From: Caldora sp965222765 | GTDB taxonomy: Bacteria > Cyanobacteriota > Cyanobacteriia > Cyanobacteriales > Coleofasciculaceae | Direction of reading: 5' to 3' | DNA length: 64,000 nt | Assembly: GCA_965222765.1 (NCBI GenBank) | Contig: CBDCVG010000078.1 | Location: 62,001 to 126,000, forward strand | In this document: positions 8,842 to 16,692 of the stretch, piece by piece | How the letters are laid out: every line of letters starts with the position of its first letter | How positions within the stretch are numbered: the first letter of the stretch is position 1 | Translations under genes and position numbers: made by a program | The notes under the pieces: generated by a model | Database searches by the model: none | What the model saw: only the letters and a program-made list of their open reading frames with translations | Told to the model about the DNA's origin: nothing

Positions 8842-9936
8842 TTAAGGTTTTACAGTACAGCACTGACCCTGATGACGCAGCAGGTGGTCACATAAAACTA
8901 AGGCGACCATTGCTTCTACCATAGGCACAGCTCTAGGTAAAACGCAAGGATCGTGACGTCCTTTGGCAGCTAGCATTGTTTCTTCACCAGTGCTAGTCAC
9001 CGTGCGCTGCTGTTTTCTTATGGTAGCAGTGGGTTTAAATGCTACCCGCAAAATAATATTTTCACCGTTAGCAATGCCGCCCTGAATCCCCCCAGAACGA
9101 TTGGTTACCGTGCGTATCGCACCAGTCTCGTCAGTGTAAAATTCATCATTATGTTCGCTGCCGGTTAGCATTGTCCCAGCAAAACCCGAACCAATTTCAA
9201 AACCTTTACTTGCGGGTAGGGACATAACACCCTTTGCTAGATCTGCCTCTAGTTTATCAAATACTGGCTCTCCTAAACCTTTGGGGATTTTCCTCGCAAC
9301 GCATTCCACAACACCGCCTAGGGAATCACCACTACGTCCGATCTGCTCAATCCGTTCGATCATCCGTTGTGCACATTCAGCGTCAGGGCAGCGGACGATA
9401 TTGCTTTCTACCTGTTCGAGGGTAACAGAGTTAGGCTCAACAATAGCTTCTAGGTTTTGAATACGCTTGACATAGCCCACAATTTCCACACCAACAGCTT
9501 GAGAAAGAATTTTTTTAGCGATCGCTCCAGCAGCAACTCTGCCAATGGTCTCACGAGCGGAGGATCGGCCGCCACCTTGCCAGTTACGGATACCATATTT
9601 AGCATCATAGGTTGCATCTGCATGGGAAGGACGATAGGTCTGAGCCATCTCGTTATAATCTTGGGGACGAGTATCCTTATTACGCACCATAATCATGATG
9701 GGCGTTCCCAGGGTTTTGCCCTTAAACATCCCTGAAACAATTTCGCAAGTATCAGTTTCCTTACGAGGTGTTGTTATTTTACTTTGACCAGGACGTCTGC
9801 GGTCTAGTTCCACCTGAATTTCTTCAGCGGAAATTTCTAGTTGTGGTGGACAGCCATCAATCACCACTCCGACGCCACCGCCATGGGATTCACCAAAGGT
9901 TGTAATCCGAAATAAATGTCCAAAGGTATTGCCCAT
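8842..9936 (-). CDS. aroC: Chorismate synthase
   Basis: 364 residues, the usual length. It catalyses the last step of the shikimate pathway, converting 5-enolpyruvylshikimate-3-phosphate to chorismate with reduced FMN as cofactor. The sequence starts MGNTFGHLFRITTFGESHG. It carries the family stretches RRRPGQS, GGRSSARETIGRVAAGAIA and SGGIQGGIANGE, which cover the substrate and FMN sites. It is complete and shows no oddities. The MBL-fold hydrolase follows at once. The enzyme supplies the chorismate that the chorismatase of the NRPS locus at 50.7 kb would use, although the two genes are 40 kb apart. Confidence 0.97.
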   Translation of the reverse strand: MGNTFGHLFRITTFGESHGGGVGVVIDGCPPQLEISAEEIQVELDRRRPGQSKITTPRKETDTCEIVSGMFKGKTLGTPIMIMVRNKDTRPQDYNEMAQTYRPSHADATYDAKYGIRNWQGGGRSSARETIGRVAAGAIAKKILSQAVGVEIVGYVKRIQNLEAIVEPNSVTLEQVESNIVRCPDAECAQRMIERIEQIGRSGDSLGGVVECVARKIPKGLGEPVFDKLEADLAKGVMSLPASKGFEIGSGFAGTMLTGSEHNDEFYTDETGAIRTVTNRSGGIQGGIANGENIILRVAFKPTATIRKQQRTVTSTGEETMLAAKGRHDPCVLPRAVPMVEAMVALVLCDHLLRHQGQCCTVKP

Positions 9937-10065
9937 AATATTGGAGGAGGAAACATACCGAAACTAGATTCTAACAAGCAATATTGATCATTACCTCAGA
10001 TTGGTCGTCTAGAAATAGCTGAATCAATCAGTTATTATGATCAAGTCTTCAAAAGGGAGAACACT

Positions 10066-10290
10066 TTGTCTCACACTATTGTTACTGAAACCTGTGAAGG
10101 CGTTGCTGATTGTGTTGAAGCCTGTCCAGTTGCTTGTATTCATCCAGGTCCGGGTAAAAATGTCAAAGGTACAGACTGGTACTGGATTGACTTTTCAACC
10201 TGTATTGATTGTGGCATCTGTTTCCAGGTTTGCCCAGTAAAAGGAGCAATTGTGCAGGAAGAACGACCAGATTTACAAAAAACTCCTTAA
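10066..10290 (+). CDS. Small bacterial-type ferredoxin with two iron-sulfur motifs
   Basis: 74 residues starting at TTG, with a clear AAAGGGAGA ribosome site 7-15 bases upstream. The TTG is chosen because the conserved N-terminus HTIVTETCEGVADC begins right after it. The first cluster motif is CEGVADCVEACPVAC and the second is CIDCGICFQVCP, so it can bind two clusters (4Fe-4S, possibly one 3Fe-4S). It is a soluble electron carrier. It sits upstream of a cysteine desulfurase on the same strand; the 100-base gap holds a CTCTACC/CTGCC-rich tract. A link to iron-sulfur assembly is suggested by position only. Confidence 0.9.
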   Translation: MSHTIVTETCEGVADCVEACPVACIHPGPGKNVKGTDWYWIDFSTCIDCGICFQVCPVKGAIVQEERPDLQKTP

Positions 10291-10390
10291 GTGCTCGAAG
10301 CTTTAGAGTATCAGATCATTACGTGTAAGAACCTTCTCCCCTCTACCCTCTACCCTCTGCCTCCTGCCCTCTGCCTTCTCTTAAGAGCGT

Positions 10391-11560
10391 ATGTCTCATC
10401 GCCCAATTTACCTCGACTGCCATGCCACTACCCCTATGGATGAGCGGGTACTAGAGGCAATGCTCCCCTACTTCACCGAATATTTCGGCAACCCCTCAAG
10501 CATCGGCCATGTTTACGGATGGCAAGCAGAAGCAGCAGTAAAACAGGCGCGGCAAATCCTAGCAGATGCTATCCATGCCACCCCAGAAGAAATTGTTTTT
10601 ACCAGTGGTGCGACAGAAGCTAACAACTTAGCGATTAAAGGCGTTGCCGAAGCCTATTTCAACAAAGGACGGCATCTGATTACTGTCCAAACAGAACATC
10701 GAGCAGTACTAGATCCCTATCGCTACTTGGAAACTCTGGGATTTGAAGTCACCTTCCTACCAGTGCAGCCGGATGGACTCATCGATTTAACCCAACTAGA
10801 AAAAGCCATCCGTCCCGAAACGATTTTGGTATCGGTAATGGTAGCAAATAACGAAATTGGAGTATTGCAGCCCGTAGCAGAAATTGGAGAGATTTGCCAC
10901 CGGCAACAAGTACTCTTCCACACTGATGCAGCCCAAGCTATAGGGAAAATTCCTCTAAATGTCCAGGCAATGAACATCGATCTGATGTCCTTAACTGCCC
11001 ATAAAGTATATGGTCCTAAAGGTATTGGTGCCCTCTATGTTCGCCGCCGCAATCCTAGAGTAAGGTTAGCTTCCCAAATACAGGGAGGTGGACAGGAAAG
11101 GGGACTACGTTCTGGTACTCTCTATACCCCCCAGATTGTCGGCTTTGCCAAGGCAGTAGCTCTCGGTTTAGAGGCACAAGAATCTGAGTCTCAACAGTTA
11201 CTACAGCTGCGGGAACGTCTCTGGAGTGCCCTAAGTCAGCTACCCAATATCCATCTCAATGGTCATCCTACACAAAGATTATCAGGAAACCTGAATATCA
11301 GTGTGGAAAATGTTGATAGCTCAGCACTGCTGCTAGGATTGCAGCCAATAGTAGCTGTTTCTTCGGGTTCAGCCTGCTCCTCGACTAATGTCGCACCCTC
11401 TCATGTTCTTCTGGCATTGGGACACTCAGAATCCCTAGCATATGCTTCTATCCGATTTGGGATTGGGCGCTTTAACACTGCTACAGAAATTGATCAGGTA
11501 GCCCAACAAGCGATCGCGACGATTGAGTCTCTCCGACAATCTCAAACTGTAGGAAGTTAA
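10391..11560 (+). CDS. iscS: Cysteine desulfurase (IscS/NifS class)
   Basis: 389 residues, full length. This PLP enzyme takes sulfur from cysteine for iron-sulfur clusters, thiolated tRNA and cofactors. The N-terminus has IYLDCHATTPMDERVLEAM. The PLP-binding lysine is in SLTAHKVYGPKG, preceded by HTDAAQAIGK. The persulfide-forming cysteine is in SSGSACSST, in the long loop typical of the NifS/IscS group rather than SufS. It follows a ferredoxin gene and no scaffold gene is adjacent. The iscS symbol rather than nifS is a choice: no nitrogen-fixation genes are in view. Confidence 0.93.
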   Translation: MSHRPIYLDCHATTPMDERVLEAMLPYFTEYFGNPSSIGHVYGWQAEAAVKQARQILADAIHATPEEIVFTSGATEANNLAIKGVAEAYFNKGRHLITVQTEHRAVLDPYRYLETLGFEVTFLPVQPDGLIDLTQLEKAIRPETILVSVMVANNEIGVLQPVAEIGEICHRQQVLFHTDAAQAIGKIPLNVQAMNIDLMSLTAHKVYGPKGIGALYVRRRNPRVRLASQIQGGGQERGLRSGTLYTPQIVGFAKAVALGLEAQESESQQLLQLRERLWSALSQLPNIHLNGHPTQRLSGNLNISVENVDSSALLLGLQPIVAVSSGSACSSTNVAPSHVLLALGHSESLAYASIRFGIGRFNTATEIDQVAQQAIATIESLRQSQTVGS

Positions 11561-12002
11561 AAGGCATTGTTGTCAAAGAGACCAATAACCAATGACCAAT
11601 GACCAATAACTTACCTAAATTAAGTAACATCTCACTAAGAGCACGGTATAATAAATTAATGATAGGGGCAGTTATGGCTAGAAGCTTGTTTGGGTTCAGA
11701 CTGTGTAACCCAGCAATAGGTGCTAAACGCCACTAATTTGCTCTTCGGAACTTTCTACTCATGCTTTTCTAAATCCAATGTTTATCTTTGGCGAAAAGTC
11801 AAAGCATTGGCTCCCAATTGCAGGGAGAAAGGATTAATCGAGGGGATTTTTAGCTACCTTAATTCACTCCGAGGTAACTACGTCAGTTCTCTAGTTTTGA
11901 GGTTAAGTTAGAGTTTTTGCTTACAAGCGTGATATTGGGTAGCTTTCATCGAGAGAAATAGCCTCAGTACCCAATTACACTAACAGTTTTTGAGGAAATT
12001 GA
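11561..12002 (+). promoter_or_regulatory. Long leader and promoter region of rne
   Basis: The 442-base gap before RNase E starts with ACCAATA/ACCAATG-type short repeats (about 11580-11612). TATAAT at 11647-11652 is a perfect -10 element; no convincing -35 is seen. Transcription from it would give a leader of about 345 bases. A hairpin at 11775-11810 pairs CCAATG with CATTGG and CTTTG with CAAAG around a GCGAAAAGT loop. A 63-codon open frame in the leader (11720-11911) has no family match and I do not call it a gene. Leader-based autoregulation is known for rne in E. coli; here it is inferred from length and structure. Confidence 0.6.
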
Positions 12003-14147
12003 ATGCCAAAGCAAATTATTATTGCAGAGCAACATCGGCTTGCCGCCGTCTTTTGGGAAGATCAAATTCAAGAACTGGTGGTTGCTACCGGCAACCATCA
12101 GGTTAGTGATATTTATCTCGGAATTGTAGAAAATGTCTTACCTGGGATAGATGCGGCTTTTGTTAATATTGGAGATCCAGAACGTAATGGTTTTATTCAT
12201 GTCACCGATCTCGGTCCCTTGCGTCTGAAACGTCGCTCCGGTACTATTACTGAACTGCTGACTCCCCAGCAGAAAGTCTTGGTGCAAGTGATGAAAGAGC
12301 CAACGGGTAATAAAGGTCCTCGGCTCACCGGGAACATCAGTTTACCCGGTCGTTATCTAGTAATGATGCCTTACGGGAGGGGCGTTAACTTATCCCGACG
12401 GATTAAGAACGAAAACGAGCGCAATCGCCTCCGAGCTCTAGCCATACTAATCAAACCTTCTGGCATGGGATTACTAGTACGCACGGAAGCAGAAGATAAA
12501 GCTGAAGAAGCAATCATTGAAGATTTGGAAGCTCTGCAAAGACAGTGGGAAGAGATTCAAGAGGAAGCTAATTCTGCCAGGCCACCAGCCTTACTGAACC
12601 GAGATAATGATTTTATTCAGCGTGTTCTCCGGGATATGTACACCTCCGATGTCAATCGGATTGTAGTAGATTCCAATGCCGGATTGAAGCGAGTTAAACT
12701 ACACTTATTGAATTGGAGTGGAGGTCGTTCGCCAGAGGGGGTCTTAATTGATCATCATCGCGATCGCATGTCGATTCTTGAATACTTCAGAGTCAATGCT
12801 GCAATTCGAGAAGCCCTCAAGCCGAGAGTAGATCTACCTTCTGGTGGCTATATCATCATCGAACCAACAGAAGCTCTCACTGTAATTGATGTTAACTCCG
12901 GCTCCTTTACCCGCTCTGCAACAGCACGAGAGACAGTACTTTGGACTAACTGCGAAGCCGCTACCGAAATTGCCCGCCAGCTGCGTCTGCGTAACATTGC
13001 TGGTGTGATTATCATTGACTTTATTGACATGGACTCGCGGCGAGATCAGTTACAGGTGCTAGAACATTTCAACAAAGCCTTGAGAGCAGACAAAGCTAGA
13101 CCCCAGATTGCTCAACTCTCAGAACTTGGCTTAGTCGAACTAACCCGCAAGCGCCAAGGTCAAAATATCTACGAATTGTTTGGTGAAACCTGTCCCACCT
13201 GTAGTGGTTTAGGACATGTAGTGCGCCTCCCAGGTGAGACACATCAAGCTGCAACTAGTGAAGTATTAGAATCCCCTGTTCGCTTGGAGTTGAGGGAATC
13301 TCGGATGCCAGATGTCCCTGAACCATTTGATGTTCCTTCACTCAAAGACTCCGAGGAAATTGAACTCTTACACCATCCCAGCTATCAGGAGCAAGGACTA
13401 ACCAATAATATTCGCCGCCGTCGCCGTCGTATTGATGAAACTTTGACAAAAGAGGAAGGGGTTAGTAGGGTACCTTCTCTCCCAATTCCTGTCTCCCAAA
13501 GGTTTTCGGAGTCAGGGGAAGCTGATACCCCTCGCTTTGGTAGAAGATCTTCCAAAGACCTATCGTTTTCTCCTAGTACTGGTGAAGTGGGCAGAAGTTC
13601 AGTATCAGAGGAAGGAGAATCACCACCAAAACCCCAGCTTATCAAGTCTTCTAAAGAAATTAAACCTCCAGAAATAATTTCCGTTGAAATGACTCCAGAG
13701 GAACAAAATGTTTATGCTTTGATGGGAATTTCTCCACTGGTAAAGTTAGATCGAGATCTCAAAGATATGAGGTCTGTAATTCTCTCTGTGGTGCTTCCAG
13801 GGGAAGCAGATAAAACAGAAAGCTTAAATCCAGTACCAGTAGAATCTTCAACGGAAGCAAAGACTATTTCTCTAGTATCAAAAGAAGAAAAGACTCCAGA
13901 AAAGGTACTAGTAACTGCTTCTGTCTCAGCAGTTGAGATTGAAACACCCACAGAAACACCCACAGAAACACCCACTGAAAAACCCACAGAAACACCCACA
14001 GAAACACCCACAGAAACACCCACAAAAACACCCACAGAAACACCTACTGATTCTGTACCTAATACTGAATCAGCAACCAGTCCTCCTTTAATCCGCCGCC
14101 GTCGTCGCCGTTCTTCAGCAAATAGTGAAGACAATGATGAAGTTTGA
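12003..14147 (+). CDS. rne: Ribonuclease E/G, cyanobacterial type
   Basis: 714 residues. The catalytic N-terminal half (about 1-410) has an S1-like segment (GIVENVLPGIDAAFVNIG), the RNase E/G core with the metal-binding aspartates (VIDVNSGSFT and IIDFIDMDS) and the zinc-link motif CPTCSGLG. The rest is low-complexity tail. An Arg tract (IRRRRRRID) lies near residue 470 and a second one (RRRRRRSSA) at the very C-terminus, where cyanobacterial RNase E binds polynucleotide phosphorylase. Between them, residues 647-682 are nine four-residue repeats of the ETPT type. It forms an operon with rnhB three bases downstream, and has a long structured leader. It is the main endonuclease for mRNA decay and rRNA/tRNA processing. 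Confidence 0.96.
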   Translation: MPKQIIIAEQHRLAAVFWEDQIQELVVATGNHQVSDIYLGIVENVLPGIDAAFVNIGDPERNGFIHVTDLGPLRLKRRSGTITELLTPQQKVLVQVMKEPTGNKGPRLTGNISLPGRYLVMMPYGRGVNLSRRIKNENERNRLRALAILIKPSGMGLLVRTEAEDKAEEAIIEDLEALQRQWEEIQEEANSARPPALLNRDNDFIQRVLRDMYTSDVNRIVVDSNAGLKRVKLHLLNWSGGRSPEGVLIDHHRDRMSILEYFRVNAAIREALKPRVDLPSGGYIIIEPTEALTVIDVNSGSFTRSATARETVLWTNCEAATEIARQLRLRNIAGVIIIDFIDMDSRRDQLQVLEHFNKALRADKARPQIAQLSELGLVELTRKRQGQNIYELFGETCPTCSGLGHVVRLPGETHQAATSEVLESPVRLELRESRMPDVPEPFDVPSLKDSEEIELLHHPSYQEQGLTNNIRRRRRRIDETLTKEEGVSRVPSLPIPVSQRFSESGEADTPRFGRRSSKDLSFSPSTGEVGRSSVSEEGESPPKPQLIKSSKEIKPPEIISVEMTPEEQNVYALMGISPLVKLDRDLKDMRSVILSVVLPGEADKTESLNPVPVESSTEAKTISLVSKEEKTPEKVLVTASVSAVEIETPTETPTETPTEKPTETPTETPTETPTKTPTETPTDSVPNTESATSPPLIRRRRRRSSANSEDNDEV
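13941..14048 (+). repeat. In-frame 12-bp tandem repeat in rne (nine ETPT units)
   Basis: Nine near-identical 12-base units encode (E/K)(T/K)PT repeats in the disordered tail of RNase E. Because the unit is a multiple of three, copy-number change would alter tail length without breaking the frame. Confidence 0.9.
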
Positions 14148-14150
14148 AGT

Positions 14151-14894
14151 TTGAAAAAAATTGATCAGTTAGGAATTTTACCAAAAGGAGGAAAGATCAA
14201 ATCTAACAAAGCTCAATCATCTCAACTGGAGCAAGAAACAAATTCAGATTTCCCAATTCAGTTTTCATTCCTGAGCTGTGAGCTACCAACCTTGTCTGAT
14301 AAAAAAAAATTGGTTGCTGGTGTGGATGAAGTCGGACGAGGTGCTCTTTTTGGTCCAGTAGTTGCGGCAGCAGTAATTTTACCCCCATCTGCCCTGCCGC
14401 AACTTGCCCTTGCAGGCGTCAAAGACTCTAAGCAATTATCTGCTTCCCAACGCCTCAAGCTTGCTGAAGAAATTAAAAGCACAGCACTCGATTGGAGAAT
14501 TGGCTATGCTACTAGAAACGAAATTGACCAGATCAATATCTTGCAAGCATCGCTATTAGCCATGAAGCGGGCAGTACTGAAGCTGCAAGTACAGCCAGAT
14601 CTTTGCCTAGTTGATGGGAGACAATCTCTCAAGGATTTATCTGTACCCCAGCGAACTATGGTTAAAGGAGATCAGCGATCGCTAGAAATTGCTGCTGCTA
14701 GTGTGGTTGCTAAAGTATGGCGTGATGATTTGGTGATGCGTTTGGCTAGAAGTTATCCAAACTATGATTTGGCAGCAAATAAGGGTTATGGAACTCAGCG
14801 ACATCGATTAGGGCTACAGCAATACGGAGCTTCACCTCAGCATCGCCTCTCCTTTCGTCCTTGCCGGGTGGAAACCATACAAAATCAGGGTTAG
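14151..14894 (+). CDS. rnhB: Ribonuclease HII
   Basis: The longest frame begins at TTG 14151, three bases after the rne stop, and gives 247 residues. Most RNase HII proteins are about 200-220 residues and begin close to the VAGVDEVGRGALFGP motif, here near residue 55, so the true start may be internal. An AGGAGG sequence near 14185 is not followed by a usable ATG. Acidic active-site residues are visible in GVDEVGRG and in CLVDGRQSL, with ASVVAKVWRD downstream. The enzyme removes RNA from RNA/DNA hybrids and misincorporated ribonucleotides. The rne-rnhB pair is a standard cyanobacterial operon. Confidence 0.93.
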   Translation: MKKIDQLGILPKGGKIKSNKAQSSQLEQETNSDFPIQFSFLSCELPTLSDKKKLVAGVDEVGRGALFGPVVAAAVILPPSALPQLALAGVKDSKQLSASQRLKLAEEIKSTALDWRIGYATRNEIDQINILQASLLAMKRAVLKLQVQPDLCLVDGRQSLKDLSVPQRTMVKGDQRSLEIAAASVVAKVWRDDLVMRLARSYPNYDLAANKGYGTQRHRLGLQQYGASPQHRLSFRPCRVETIQNQG

Positions 14895-15460
14895 TCACCT
14901 TCGTTTTGAGAAGGCTGGGGAGAAGATAACGGGGTAGAATAAGCAGATTTGCTATCACTTGTAGCATTTGCAACTTTGAGAAGCTGAGTTAAAGATTGAA
15001 AATTGAGCTTGTTAAAAATAAGACTCACGGGGTGACAAGCAAGCTGAAGTGTTGAGCCATATTGCTTTTAGCCCATTGATTCTCGCACAAGATGAAGGTT
15101 TTTTCTGGGGGACCAGCCCCCCAGACCCCCCGATGGGGGACGGAGCGCCTCCCCCATACCCCCTACGCAACGCTTCGCTTAGGTTTTATCTAATCAGATT
15201 GCCGGGTCGTGTCAATAAGACTTGATCGTCTCAGATGTTAATGTGGTTCAAAGCTTTATTCTCAAGGGTTTCGGAGAGTTTGTTACCCCTTCAGAAGAGA
15301 AACTTAAAAGCCGCCCGACGGGCGGCGTACCACCCGTTATGAGAGAAAGAAACAAGCCAAATCCTCTTCCCTCGTGCCCCCTGCCTCGTGCCCCCTGCCT
15401 CGGAGCCTTGTTTCTTCAGAGAACCATGCAGCAAGCCCTAATTAAATATTTTTTAATACT
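14895..15460. other. Intergenic region with GC-rich hairpins and a dispersed repeat
   Basis: No credible gene. A C-rich/G-rich block (about 15105-15180) contains several self-complementary stretches. A perfect 7-bp stem GCCGCCC / GGGCGGC lies at 15310-15326. From about 15341 to 15421 is a segment beginning GAAAGAAACAAGCC and ending CTTGTTTCTTCAGAG, with CTGCCTC-type repeats between; a diverged copy is at about 36252-36320. The reading frame at 15222-15464 is made of these repeats and is not counted as coding. Confidence 0.6.
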
Positions 15461-16403
15461 ATGAAACGCATCATTTCTCTGGTTGTCAGCTTGCTTATTC
15501 TAGCAGTAATCTACTCGAAAATAGACACTCAGGGATTAATCACAATATTGGCAAACTGTAACCTGTGGTGGATGGGAATTAGTTTAGGTATGGTGATACC
15601 CCTAACCATGTTTACTGCTTGGCGACTGCAACAGTTGATGCCTAATTCCACTTTGGCTTTTGGAGAAGCAAATCGCCTAATTCTGGCAGCAAGTGTTCTC
15701 AACATGGTGTTACCTTCCAAAATGGGAGATATTGCCAAAGCTTATTTTTTGAAGCAGCGGGGTCATTTAGATGGTTCTTTGTCACTATCCCTAGTGGTAT
15801 TTGAGAAAACCTGCGATTTACTCTCCCTACTGCTCTGGTGCGTATTTGGTTTGCTCTTTTACACAAAAAAAAAATTGGTTGTTTGGGCTAATGAGTATGA
15901 TAGTAGCAGCTGGTTTACTCAGCGGTATATTGTTACTGTCTTCCCGTAAAGTTGCCAAAATATTTTTTATTATAAGCAGAAGAATTGCTCCTAAAAAACT
16001 ACGTACTAAGCTAGAAAAATTGCAGATGTCTTGGGGAGAAATGCATGACTACTTTTGGCGAGATAAAAGACAGTTGTTGAAAATTAGTACTACCTCTATC
16101 TTTATCTGGTTTCTGCATCTACTGCAAATCTGGTTATTTATCCTTGCTCTTAAAGCTTGGACACCTTTTATCGCTAATTTAGCTCTTTCTCCACTGGCAA
16201 TTTTAGCTGGTTTGTTACCCTTGACTTTTGCTGGTGTCGGTACTCGTGATGCCGCTTTGATTGTTTTCTACCAGCCTTATTTCGCTGCTCCTACTGCTGC
16301 TGCTTTAGGACTACTTTGTACCTCACGCTACTTATTGCCTGCAATTGGGGGTTTGCCTTTTCTGGGGGAATATCTGGTAACTGTTCGCGATCGCAAGCAT
16401 TAA
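15461..16403 (+). pseudogene. Flippase-like membrane protein (UPF0104/LPG-synthase TM type), frameshifted at a run of ten A
   Basis: The frame starting at ATG 15461 encodes membrane helices with NMVLPSKMGDIAKAYFLKQRG and ends at 15949. The matching C-terminal half (LPLTFAGVGTRDAALI, ending at 16403) is in another frame that is open from about 15801. The frames meet at ten consecutive A bases (15865-15874), and removing one A would join them into a protein of about 313 residues. The family is the AglD/LPG-synthase membrane domain, thought to move or modify lipids. A real pseudogene, a sequencing error in the homopolymer, or a gene expressed by polymerase slippage at A10 are all possible. Both halves keep family sequence without further damage, which favours error or slippage. 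Confidence 0.75.
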
Positions 16404-16522
16404 TAATTGATAATTGATAATTGATAATTGATAATTGATAATTGATAATTGATAATTGATAATTGATAATTGATAATTGATAATTGATAATTGATAATTG
16501 ATAATTGATAATTGATAATTGA
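16404..16522. repeat. 7-bp tandem repeat (TAATTGA x17)
   Basis: About seventeen perfect copies of TAATTGA begin directly after the flippase stop codon. It is the longest heptamer array in the window. There are no spacers, so it is not CRISPR. The following 130 bases include a GC-rich block with complementary halves (CGGCGGG near 16537 and CCCGCCG near 16580). Confidence 0.95.
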
Positions 16523-16651
16523 TAGATTCACCGAAAGCGGCGGGAAGCCCATTTTTTTTAGGGATGGGAGGGATAGCCGCCCGCCGCTTAGTTGGCAAGT
16601 TATTTGTTAGAAAGTTTTTTGTACAAACAACCAACAACTAACAACAAATAA

Positions 16652-16690
16652 CACGAAATCCCCCGTGCTTTAGCCGGGGGATGAGTTAAT
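16652..16690 (+). repeat. Hairpin resembling an IS200/IS605 right end, no transposase
   Basis: CCCCCG at 16660-16665 pairs with CGGGGG at 16675-16680 around a TGCTTTAGC loop, flanked by GAAAT and ATGAG. This closely resembles the terminal hairpin after tnpB in IS200/IS605 elements; compare the intact element's hairpin at 60028-60051. No transposase is attached. It lies just past the secA stop and could double as a transcription end for secA. Confidence 0.5.
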
Positions 16691-16692
16691 GC

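Noticed and set aside
11720..11911. 63-codon open frame before rne
   Set aside because: It overlaps the structured leader, has no ribosome site or family character, and is better explained as leader sequence.
13712..14134. 140-codon frame on the minus strand opposite the rne tail
   Set aside because: It consists of the antisense of the ETPT repeats (VSVGVSVG pattern), a typical shadow of a repeat.
15222..15464. 80-codon frame in the repeat block after rnhB
   Set aside because: It is made of CTGCCTC repeats and the GAAAGAAACAAGCC unit found elsewhere between genes.
16404..16522. Possible CRISPR array
   Set aside because: It is a continuous 7-bp tandem repeat without spacers and without cas genes nearby.
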